Below, piece after piece: positions 46,101-55,596 of a stretch of DNA of 55,596 bases. The DNA is taken from NCBI GenBank assembly GCA_025266875.1, contig JALLLT010000091.1:1-55596 (forward strand). Direction: 5' to 3'. The notes below the pieces were generated by a model. That model saw only the letters and a program-made list of their open reading frames with translations, was not told the origin of the DNA and ran no database searches. Source of the DNA: Fennellomyces sp. T-0311 (taxonomy: Eukaryota; Mucoromycota; Mucoromycetes; Mucorales; Lichtheimiaceae). The stretch's first letter is position 1. Each line of letters opens with the position of its first letter. The translations under genes and the position numbers were made by a program.

Positions 46101-46193
46101 TATGTCAGAAGAGTTCGTCAACACCGCAACGAGAATATCCGCTCAAGGAACTCGCGTGGTGTCCATCCGTACATTCAGTATTATCCTTTATAG
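43139..46193 (+). CDS. Mutator-like (MULE) transposase with SWIM finger, 883 residues, seven exons
   Basis: The model is join(43139..43325, 43381..43877, 43926..44033, 44152..44758, 44817..45436, 45495..45618, 45685..46193), 2652 bases, all GT-AG introns, no internal stop. Residues 7-32 form a C-x2-C...C-x2-C finger (YCSHCK, CITCRR). A GCM/FLYWCH-like DNA-binding region follows (YVCCQDTR, HPCNGKISGYIDRES, HSSGH). The MULE core has Asp298 (FHVDSTYKTN), SNKDRGQINAI at 368-378, CLWHIQRAV (Cys390, His393) and Glu531 (MMIEAQWRVLK). A SWIM finger follows (Cys621, Cys623, Cys634, His636), then an Asp-rich tract and a Gln-rich coiled coil. The second catalytic Asp, usually in a TDKD-like motif, appears as Asn369 next to Asp371, so activity is uncertain. 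Terminal repeats were not identified. Confidence 0.85.
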
Positions 46194-49100
46194 ACTTATT
46201 TTTCTTTATCATCTTTTTTTTTTTTTTTTTTACTTTTTGTGCTTCCATTTTTTTGTTTCGTTATAGACTTTCTTGATTCTTTTCACTATATACTTTTCTT
46301 ATTCTTTTCATTATACACTTTAACAAATCATTGTTTATTTATTATATTACACGAGCTATACACGTATTCATACGCCGCGACTTCTCAGAACTTGAATACT
46401 AAGCAGTCTGTTGTGTAAGTCCCTCAATTAAACAATGTAAGTGTTGTTACATGCTAAGTGTTATATAGGAATGTCAACTGCCTGTTTTAATGTCAGCTGT
46501 CTAATTTAAGGCAAGTGTACATGGTATTTATGTGACAAGATAAATAAATATGTAGCTTTTGCCATGATTTTCTGCTTTTTTTTTGTGCTTTTTACTCGTG
46601 TATTAAGTTGTGATGGATGGTTGAAGGGTTACCATCTGTGTGTCCCGCCATCCAAGGGACCGCCCCTGGCATAAGCCACCTGTTGTTAAGCCACAGCCTT
46701 TCTTTTGACCTATCTGGGTAGAAATTCCCAGTGCTCATCCGTGAAAATTTGGAAACGCGTAGGCGGAGTCGAAAAGCGTGAAAGGAGGTAATGTCATTCT
46801 GCCGTGGCTTACGGGATGATCCTAACCTGTGCTTGCTTTAGAGGAAAGAAACCGACTTGCTGGTGATCTTTCAAAAGGACCCGTTTGTAATATGATACAC
46901 TGCTCCGGCACTGTTCCAGCTGCTTGAATTGGGGATCTACAAGTGCTCGACGTGAATCGCTCCTTTCACCATTGCCGACATTGTGGGAATCAGCAAGTCG
47001 ACGAGAACTTGGAAAGTGAGCCAAATATAACGGTGCTTGGATGGAGGGTCCTAATTCTCTTCACGGGATCAAGCCAGGAACTCAATTCATAAACTGAAAG
47101 TGTACCAAAAAGACATGCACGATTAAAACAAGGGCGCGCTGTGTGGAAGTTATGACCATGGAGGTACTGTCAAGTTTCCCACCACAAGTACAAGAGGAGC
47201 ACTGACTTGGATACATTGCATGGCAACCAGGCCGATTAATAGTTACTCCGGAAACAGGGTCTTGACTAACGAATTACCGCCTACTTGAGTCGACTTAATT
47301 ATGTTGTACCGATAGAGATGGAGGGTTCGGGAATAAGGGACTTGGCCATGATGTACGCCCGAGAGTACACTTGACAGGTAGTCCTGACAAGTGGCCATTA
47401 CTTCAGCGCCAAGTACTCGCATACAGCATGTACGACCTGCAACCGGATCAAGCATATTACTCCCTTCGATGCTGCCTATTACGACCATGGTTATCATCAT
47501 TTCATTCAGGTCGGTTGATCCCCAGGCAGGAATACTCTACAAGCATATGTGCATAGATTGCTAATGGCAGTTAGTCATAGTGGCAGAGGGGGTATCATGG
47601 ATTGAACGGCACTGGAATTGTCTGGCAGCTGGCTTCAGGACATTGGATGGCAAACAGGTATGTACATGATTCGCCACCGTAACGCCACGGCCCTACAGCT
47701 TTCTTTTGCTCTCCGCCAAGATGGCGCGATGGGTGATTGCCAATCGCGCTGAAGCAGCACAATGATGGCGAATTAAGACATGGTGGAACTCTTACTTGGT
47801 TAGCACTTCAGGCGGCAATATTGAAACGCACTTGGTACATGGCTACAAGAAGCATGCAACTCATAGTTTAATGTAACAAGCTCAGGGTATCCTATGACCA
47901 TGATACTAGCATACACTAGCATTGTCCGATGAGCAGTTTCAAGGCGTAGTCGGTCGGCTCGAAATATAGTAATTGCCATATGTACCAAGGGGCAGAGGAT
48001 TGGCTTGTAGCATCGTTCCTTGGCGAGCCCATAGTTTGAATGGGCCTGGTCTCGGTATGTCAATAAATGCCAGCGAGGTAAGCGATCCCTTTGCTTCACC
48101 GGAAGGAGATGTAACATGATTAACGTGCGCTGGCACAGCGATAATAAAGTAACTTATAAAGCTGCAAAGCTTCCGCCTTATTGTGTTGTGCTCAACTTTG
48201 AAAGAGACCGAGTTTCCAAAGCCGAAAATGATGGCATTGTCTTCGCTGATCTCGACATGGCGAAGCAAAAGCACGAAAACGCCAGTCTCAGCGCCTAGTT
48301 CTCAGAGTTAAAATGGCCGCCTTCCTTTGGCAACCGCTGTTCAGATATGGGTGAAAGCGCCCATATAAACGCCTGCTTGGTGAGCGGACTTTGGGCCCAA
48401 ACGCCGGCTTCCTGAGCGAGCATTATACATAGGCACCTGGACAATGGACAGGCACGATATATAAGCACTCGTTTGAGGGCTTCAAAGGCGTTGGAATGAT
48501 AAAGCCAATTTATTTTAGCTATTAATTGAAGAGAAAGGCGCGGTTTAGTATGAAGAAACGGGTGCTTTTAATGATGTGTGTAAAAGACAAGCTGGAAGCA
48601 GTGGGAGGTATTTATACAGAGGGCTACAATAGCCAGGGTCCAAAATTGGGCCAGACAGAGATCTCGATGGTGCAACCTGCCTTATATATGGCAAACGAAT
48701 GTTCTGGCAATTTGCCAAAACTTGGGGGGTTGGAAAATGTTAGCGAAATTTTGATGAAAAAAAGAGAGGAGAAAAAGTGCAAAGTTTATAAGTTGAAAAA
48801 TGATCTACGAGGTCTGAATCGCGCAGAAAAGAGGTTACGGAAGGTGACATTCAGTCAAATCGAGTTTTTTTGCTAGCGCGACCATAGAAATGTCCTAAAA
48901 AGCTCTTCATGGGTTGAAATGAGGTATATTACAGAGAGCGCGGTATATTATATAGCGCAGCATCGTACTTTAAGATTTTTGCAGATTAGGGAGGGTTCTA
49001 GACGATTGTCGATGCAAACAAGGAAGATCTTCTGTTGGAGCGAGAAGAAAGCAATTGGGCAGCGATAGGGTTAAGCAATCACGTGGCAAGCGCAAAGGAA

Positions 49101-52100
49101 AGGTAGTTTAGCGTTTATAGAAGGCAGGAAGCATAGTGTATGGTAAAAAGCGGCATTTATTAAGATTACGATGGACGATTACATAGTGTACAAGAATATG
49201 GGGAAGAAATAAGGTTAAAGAAGCCTTTAGATTTGAAAAAGTATCTTTAAGCAACAAATATACTTGAAGGCAAGGCGACGGCAAAAAAGCATGCACCCGT
49301 TTAAGCATTAGATATTACAGTGCAGTTTAGGCAACAAGAACTTTTATTAATAAAGTTAACTAGATTACACATATAAAGGCGATAATTACACAGCAACATA
49401 ACAGAAAACTAGCTATATGATGGCTTATGGGCCGGTGTCTTATTATTTTGATACATAGAGACGGATAGTAATCCCATAAGAAAAAAGTGAAACTTCAAGC
49501 CTTAAGGGTTACCTCGCCTCACGCACAAACACAGGCACACACACACACACACACTCTCTCTCTCTCTCCCGGGCGGTGAATAATTACAAAAAACACCTGA
49601 ATTACGAGGTCTACCTTATTCATACCTTGGCAACTTTGAAACTTGCGCGTGGGACACGATAGAAAAGAACACCATAAATGCAGCGCATACATGCCGGAAT
49701 ATAACTGAACGCGTGATATCGCACCGCCAAGCAATACCATCATAAAAAAAATAACTGGCACGCGACGTCTACATTCAATTTCCCCTGTCACCTAAAACGA
49801 TTTGGGACGAAACAATTGGGTCAGAACTGAGCAAAGTCAAGAAGCTCCATCCTGAGAAATTAAGGCCGGCAATAAGCACCTTGATCAAATCTGGGAAGTA
49901 ACCACCATTAGCATAAGTGTAAGCGAGCTTAATCAACAAGTACCTGTACAAAGCTGGGTAGTGCGCAGAGACACCCTAATCATAAGTACAGTCACCAAGG
50001 AAACTTGACATTAACTGGTAGAGTTTCAGATAATGCCACTGTTAAAGAAAAAACGACTGGGAAGCAGGAACTTGAACGACGCAAGGCAGCGATAAAGTAA
50101 TATTCACACGGAAATTCGGACACTGGAAGAGCTTGACTGACGCTGCCGTCGAAATATAACTGCAAGGGACCACAATCGGTAAGCAAAGGCGAAGCGTGAC
50201 TAGGCAAACGGCAAGAAGTATACAAGACGGACCTCGTGACTCTGGGAAAAGCAGAAAGTGCGATATGGACGGATGCAAGGGATACAGGAGACTTGATATG
50301 GATACGACAAAATGGATCACAGAATACAACATGAGCTCGGTATACCGCACTCCATAAGATCAAGATAGCCGGGAAGTTTGGATAAAGTTGGATTAGACCA
50401 CGGTGTCATCGTCCAGCACAAAAGCACAGTTCACTCAAGTCGCCAACCATCGGGTATGAAGAGCAGAGCCAAAAGTGGGTAACCAGGAGAGCGACAGGGA
50501 ATACACATAATGCAGATGAAACACGAAGGTAGGTCGGATAAGTTGATAAGACAATAACACCAGATTCTACAAACTATAATGTAAATATCGAACGCGTTAC
50601 ATTGACCACTTCAAGTTCTATCCATACCATCTTCAAATAAAACGGCAGCTTTCCAAGAGTGGGAACGTGAGGGACCGGCTAATGTATCTGCTAGTGATGG
50701 CAACACATCCTATATACAGATGGTTTATATTTGAGCGGCATATTAGAGTAAGTGCTGCTTACCATCAAAGCCAAACGGAGCAGGCATGCGCAAAAGAAGC
50801 TAATCATGTACACGAATGTTGATCGAAGCTGCATTCCGGTAATACGTGAGGCAACTATTACGCAAACGAAATGAGTGACACGTATCTCGCATGAACATAA
50901 CGAAAGCTTACCCATTCTAACTGGCAGAAGCGCCGTAGATATTGCATCAAGGCTGGAGCTACGATAGCCACACATGATAACCTTCAGTCCATAAAAAGTA
51001 TAGCGCATGATGAACGTTTATAGCTGCGGTAAGCGGCTACCAGCCGTACAAAAGGGGTCAGCGGCAGAACAGGAAGGAAGGCAGCTGAAGTAGACCGTGG
51101 TGAGTAAATGATGCAAAGCAGGATGATTAACTTGTGCTTACCATCACCGAAAACATAAACCATATAACGTAATGCACACTCTCCTTCAGAATTGCCTGGA
51201 CATGATAACCTTTAAAATCAAGCAAAAAATTGCATAAGCTCACAAGTCATCATCCATCATATAGCATATTACATACAATAGAAAAGACGCATCGTGTCAA
51301 AGTTTTACGCAAGCATATGACAGCCAAGGCGACATGGTGCAAAAAGAAATCCGTAGATCGAGTGTCTCGGCGTATAATGGAGTGCTGAAGGTAACCTTGT
51401 GTTGATGATGGCGTAGATCGAGTGTTCAAGCGGGAGAAAGTAATAAAATGAGGAAAAAGCGAAAAGAAAGTGGTTGACGAAAAGGAAATTCAAAGCAATT
51501 TATAATCTCCAATCCGGCAGTCATGACAGATAAACCCCTTCCTGTTATAGCCGTTCCCGAAGGATGGGCGCGACTCTCAGTCTTCTTTGCCAAAGTGTTT
51601 CAAGGCGACTGCAGACATTCTCTTACGCTCTCATTCCACCAAAGGGAAAAAGATGTCCACCGACCCTTGTTCACCTCAAACAAACAAAGTGGCTCCCGGA
51701 TCTTGTTGCATGTGCTCAGTACCCAGGCCAACTGGGCGTCAACAACTTGCCCAATTCGGCCGGCGTTTCCTAAATGGAGAAGCCTATCTTCAATTCTCAC
51801 GCGCCTCTGTCAAAATTAAAGTAGCCTACCACATTAAGCTTACGTCAAGTCACCGCGCCGAAGAAAAATAAAATAAGCTACCTCTTCTGCATCCGGGGTT
51901 TCCAAGAAAAAATTACTATGAACCTCGTAAGCTTGATGACACGAAATTCCGGTTCTATGGGCAAAAAGCGAAAGTCGACTGGCAAATATTGGGTTCCTCC
52001 TTTTCGGTAAACAATGACGGAACAGCGTTGTATAAAAAAATATACACTTGGCCCGGCAAAGCAAATCGAGTCAAATAACACGCGATACGATAACATGTGT

Positions 52101-53360
52101 ATGTCGACGACAAAGGGCCAATAGATCCGCGCGTTACAAAACAAAGACTGCTGTATATAGAAAAAAGTTGGCAATCCCGGTTGACTGGATCTGCGACACA
52201 TCAAGGCAAACAATAGCCTTCCGATGTTTACTGACGGTACTAGCGCCTCCTGGTTTCGCGATTAAGCCTCCTTAAAATGAACGACCGCCGTTACTTCCCA
52301 CGAAAATGTCAAAGTACAAAAAAGGCTCACCTCCTCCAGCGATTAGGAAGCCACAATTTAAACTAAGAAGGCCATTCGTTCGCGTATACTTGCCTTGCTG
52401 CTCAAGGTCACCGTCTTTTACAATCTTGTCCGATAGCCCAAGGATACCTGTATAATAAAAAGCATGTAGCTTCCACGTCATTCAAAACATAAACAGCACC
52501 CGGTCAGCAATACCCACGCCTCGTGAAAACCAGATAGCACCGTCCGATGTTTACTGATATACATCTGCTCCTTATTTCCATATTAATCGTTCCTACAATA
52601 AATAATCACCGTTACGGTCACAAATATGCTAGTGTAAAGAAAAGAATTTACCTCTTTGTAACCCTGAGAGTCGCGTATACATTATCTACGGGATTAATTT
52701 GTTCGCGTACATCCACGTCGCTGATAAAAATTACTTTTGACAGCGTCGGCATTATAGGCAAAGCGTGCATGTGGATTGTGAAATAAAACGTACCCTATTT
52801 CCCCTCGATTTCAAAACATAAACTCGCCAAAAAAAGAACGGCGCCGTTCATTATCAAAAAGACCCATCTGTTATGACAACAAACATAGTATGGTCTTGTA
52901 CGCCTACACGTGTATCCGCGGAAAGCCAGTGCCCTTTGAAATTCCCATGCCTTAGTATCCATACTGTCAAACTATATTCATATTAATCGCGTAGAGAAAA
53001 CGCGTAAAACAAAAGAAGTATTGCTTTACCATATTGATTCAAAGTATTTTTCGCAATAAAATATTCGTGATCTTGGTCAAACTGTGTAAAAAGCATTATA
53101 AAAAAAGAATACCGATTTTTGAAAATGCACAAAAAGTAAACATAATCTAACAAAAGTGAATAAACAGTAGGTTGCCGTAACCTGGATAATCACGCGGTAT
53201 CAACCACACAAATCGGATAAACTGCAGCCAATAGCCGCACTTGCAGGACTTTGCAAAAAAAAAAAAAAAGAACAATATCACCAGCATAGCACACACTGTA
53301 AGCGCAGCTGCCAATCAGCTGCTTTAATATTGCCGTTCCAGCAAGCGCACTTTTACTTTA
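46194..53360. other. Gene-poor 7-kb stretch
   Basis: Only short frames occur, none with a recognisable motif or a consistent exon chain. The longest are 48526-48876 plus (117 codons including the stop, basic, MKRKARFSMKKRVLL), 49992-50363 minus and 51587-51871 plus (contains GSCCMCSVPRPTGRQQ). The base composition differs from the AT-rich gene flanks in being more even (47.0-48.4 kb, 49.8-51.1 kb). A 21-base poly-T tract lies near 46207. The stretch ends at the 5S rRNA gene. I see no tRNA, telomere-like or long tandem repeat here. Confidence 0.4.
49536..49568 (+). repeat. (CA)n(CT)n microsatellite
   Basis: About 9 CA units run directly into 8 CT units. It is a simple compound microsatellite. 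Confidence 0.95.
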
Positions 53361-53478
53361 ACTTACGGCCATACAACCGGGAATACACCGGATCCCGTCC
53401 GATCTCCGCAGTTAAGCCCTGTCTGGCCTGGTCAGTACTATGGTGGGGGACCACATGGGAATACCAGGTGCTGTAAGT
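53361..53478 (+). rRNA. 5S ribosomal RNA gene
   Basis: The 118-base sequence begins ACTTACGGCCATACAACCGG and ends GGTGCTGTAAGT, so the 5' ACTTACGGC and 3' GCTGTAAGT ends pair as helix I. Conserved blocks are present in order: CGGATCCCGTCCGATCTCC, AGTTAAGCC, a GTACTATGGTGGGGGACCA segment matching the internal promoter C-box, and GGGAATACCAGG. It is a single gene, not in a tandem array, as in many fungi where 5S genes are dispersed. It is transcribed by RNA polymerase III and the product goes to the large ribosomal subunit. Confidence 0.95.
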
Positions 53479-53486
53479 TTTTTTTT
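53478..53486 (+). terminator. Pol III oligo-T terminator of the 5S gene
   Basis: A run of nine or more T residues immediately follows the 3' end of the 5S sequence, the usual RNA polymerase III stop signal. Confidence 0.85.
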
Positions 53487-53954
53487 ATTTTATCAAATTG
53501 ATTGATGTGGGTAGGAATGGTGGGTAGGGAAAGTAAATATGGGAAGATTTGTTTTTATGATTGGTTAATAAAGGAGGGGTGGAGTTGGAGTGGAATTAAT
53601 ACTGAATGGTTGGTGTCAGTAGTAAATTGAGTAGGGAAATTTTTTTTCTGGTTTAAGAATTCAGCAAAATAGTGAATGGTTGATCTCGGTGGTAAATTAA
53701 AAGCAAAGGGTCAAGCAAGGCTCTATGAAAAAAGAATACTGTATTTCTCGTTTGACTTTGGACAGATTTGGGGGGATTATGGAAGATAAAAATAGATATA
53801 TGGAATAATTGTGGGGGATTAGAAACCTCTGCTGTCGTACAATGGAAAGGCTACGGATCTATATGGACATACTCTGGGTGTTTGTGAATAAGTGTGCTCT
53901 GTTTTAGGGAAATGTACGACGCCGCTTTTTAGAAAAAAAAATCCACCACTATGG
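53487..53954. other. G/T-rich spacer with a short duplicated segment
   Basis: There is no gene. A segment containing TGAATGGTTGGTGTCAGTAG (about 53602) recurs as TGAATGGTTGATCTCGGTGG (about 53672), roughly 70 bases apart. The rest is AT/G-rich without other structure. Confidence 0.4.
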
Positions 53955-54040
53955 AAATCGTCATCTGCTTCTTGGAAGTCGTCAATCAACTTCTTGGAAA
54001 TCATCATCTGCTTGTTGGAGATCATCAATTGGCTTTTTGG
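53955..54040 (+). repeat. 43-base tandem repeat (two copies of a 21/22-base pair)
   Basis: Four consecutive units of 21, 22, 21 and 22 bases share TCATC..CTTCTTGGA. Units 1 and 3 are closest to each other, as are 2 and 4, so the true unit is a 43-base dimer. Frames across it give repetitive peptides (a shadow). Confidence 0.8.
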
Positions 54041-54216
54041 AATTCTGATCCAGCAGATTGGGCATCAGCTTTATAACATTACACATCAGCAACAGTCATA
54101 ATGCAATTTATTCACACAAAGCGAGACATCGCCAACAACCATTACTGGAACTGCTTGGTGCATAGTTACCACTTTTATTAAAATACTACACTACTGTAGA
54201 AACTGAAATTTTAGAT

Positions 54217-55480
54217 CTATGCGTCGTAGATCTTGAGCAAAGAGCTTGATTGTGATATCCATTCTTCACATTCTCTTTTAGTGATGGTCCTGGATGCCTC
54301 AGTAATCCGATTCGCCAAATCGTCGTCTTCCGATATAGCGTTTACTCTTACGCGATGAATGAGACTGCTCCACATGGATTTGGCTGGATTCAACGATACC
54401 AAGCTACTGGGGATATATACTGGGTAGAAGCCAGCATCCTTGATCACCTTGACCACCAATTCGCTGCGGTGCATATCTGTATCTTCCATGATGATTGCTA
54501 TCCCGGTAGCTTCAGAATCCTTGAAAAACTTGACCAGATTCATCACAAACAGAAGAAAATGATGTGCTGAGGTCCAGATGGTTTTCTTGTGTGCCGTGAG
54601 CAACTTCTGAACATTCCGGGCCTTTTTCTTGCGATCCGAGAGCATTCCTTGCTGCGAAATTGCATGGAGTCCTTGAACCGTAATGCAGCAAAAGACATCG
54701 AACGGAAAAGTGTTACCAGCAGGAACTCTTTTGGGCAATTGAGACACAGGGTGAAGGCCGGTCTTGTAAATCCTGCACTCGTCAATGAATGCACAATTTT
54801 TGTTGTAATCGAAACCTTTTTGTGCGAGATAATCCACTAGCTTTGTGAATGCATTGTTGTCGAGTAGCTCTTCTTGATCCGGTGGTGGTATCGTAAGCCT
54901 GAAAGCAAGATTCGTTTTGATGAAAGTTTGGACCGTGGTCTTGCTTACAGAGCTATCTACAAGTAATGTTAGTAATAGAACAGCGAAAGCTATAGCGACT
55001 GCCTTACAAACCTTTGAACTTCGCATTAAAATCTTCCATTACTGCAGTCATCGTAAAATAGGGATTTTGCTTGCTGACCAAAGTGACAAGATAATTGACT
55101 TGCTCATCAGTCAGTTTCGCCGATTTCGACCGATACCCTTTCACACGGACACCCGGGAGAACTCCTGGATTCTGTCGTCGTTCGAGATCAAACTGATAGG
55201 CTCTTGATTTACCAATTTTTGAATCCTTTGCTGCCCTATGTATGTTCATGCCTTTGATCGTGCGCAAGTTCACAAATTTGGAAACGTCATCACGTTGGTA
55301 AAGAGTGGGACCCCAAATCAATTCTTGCTGCTTGGTCGTTTCGTATGAGTCACTTGAAACTGAATCCTGGTTACCGGGCTCAGATTGAGAAACAATATCA
55401 GAAACATCTTCCATTGCTTGAATCGGTGTTTCACGGTAATAGCCATCACCCAGTGCATAATAGTATACAGCGTGCTCCAT
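54217..55480 (-). CDS. Tc1/mariner-derived protein, 402 residues, catalytic triad lost
   Basis: The model is complement(join(54217..54956, 55012..55480)), 1209 bases, one 55-base GT-AG intron, no internal stop. The start MEHAVYYYALGD is preferred over the upstream in-frame Met because it has a full-length N-terminus without a hydrophobic leader. A helix-turn-helix-like region (KFVNLRTIKGMNIHRAAK, KSRAYQFDLERRQNP) matches the layout of the other two genes. In the core, Asp215 of FIDECRI is kept. The second acid is Glu314 with altered context (IIMEDTDMH), and the NPIE position is Lys349 (LNPAKSMWSSL), so the third acid is gone. The protein should be unable to transpose. An open frame with a dead active site suggests either recent decay or retention as a DNA-binding protein; the sequence alone cannot decide. 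Confidence 0.78.
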
Positions 55481-55596
55481 GGTATTGAAAATTGAATAAG
55501 AAAATAGAATTAAAAGACACAAGAAAGTTAAAAAACATAAGAAACAGAAGCACTCTTATATATTATCCAGAGATTGCTCGACAATAGGTCATGTGC
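55481..55596. other. Upstream flank of the third Tc1/mariner gene
   Basis: An AT-rich stretch with a TTATATATTA sequence near 55556 that could serve as a TATA box for the minus-strand gene. No inverted terminus is recognised before the window ends. Confidence 0.3.

Noticed and set aside
1..55596. tRNA genes
   Set aside because: I looked for GGTTCGAATCC-like T-arms with a matching acceptor stem and found none I could support by eye.

Overview
The window looks like a transposon-dense stretch of a fungal nuclear genome. The evidence is short GT-AG introns (about 50-65 bases), a eukaryotic 5S rRNA gene, and several element families typical of fungi: a Crypton tyrosine recombinase with a GCR1_C domain, and Plavaka/TNP2 transposases of the CACTA superfamily. 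An AT-rich early-diverging (Mucoromycota-like) fungus is my best guess, but it is only an inference. I recognise no ordinary housekeeping protein gene. Everything below was read by eye; no search was run.

Layout. 1-6.2 kb: a many-exon, apparently intact Plavaka transposase gene (minus) and, divergent from it, an intact nine-exon gene for an unrecognised 426-residue protein (plus). 6.59-28.75 kb: a large region bounded by inverted repeats of about 689 bases. The left arm is split by a complete 3.8-kb Crypton (7044-10838); the right arm (28059-28747) preserves the empty site. Between the arms lie an intact Tc1/mariner-type transposase (11.1-12.4 kb), a broken Mutator-like gene cluster with a WRKY-GCM1-type finger and an OTU-type protease (13-16.4 kb), a perfect inverted repeat with two 1336-base arms made of a ~200-base satellite (16.77-20.0 kb), a zinc-cluster-like reading frame split by an 878-base hAT-like insertion, and a 1463-codon transposase-like gene carrying a WRN-type 3'-5' exonuclease inside its RNase H-like core (22.9-27.6 kb).

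28.75-39.6 kb: a TTTGC-motif array, a truncated Ty3/Gypsy pol fragment, a second Tc1/mariner gene with an altered catalytic residue, a 41-base minisatellite, and a 5.9-kb CACTA/Plavaka element (33662-39606) with CACTG ends, a frameshifted TNP2 gene and a coiled-coil accessory gene. 39.6-43.1 kb: degenerate sequence. 43.1-46.2 kb: an intact seven-exon MULE transposase gene of 883 residues. 46.2-53.3 kb: a gene-poor stretch. 53.4 kb: a 5S rRNA gene. 54.2-55.5 kb: a third Tc1/mariner gene whose catalytic acidic residues are largely lost although the frame is open.

The most interesting signals are the exonuclease-transposase fusion, the giant inverted-repeat-bounded region that contains it, the Crypton whose ends can be read from a filled/empty site pair in the same window, the palindromic satellite, and three related DDE genes with different states of the catalytic triad. 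Several element genes are otherwise continuous but carry one to three in-frame stops. All three stop codons also end intact genes here, so this looks like decay by point mutation rather than recoding.
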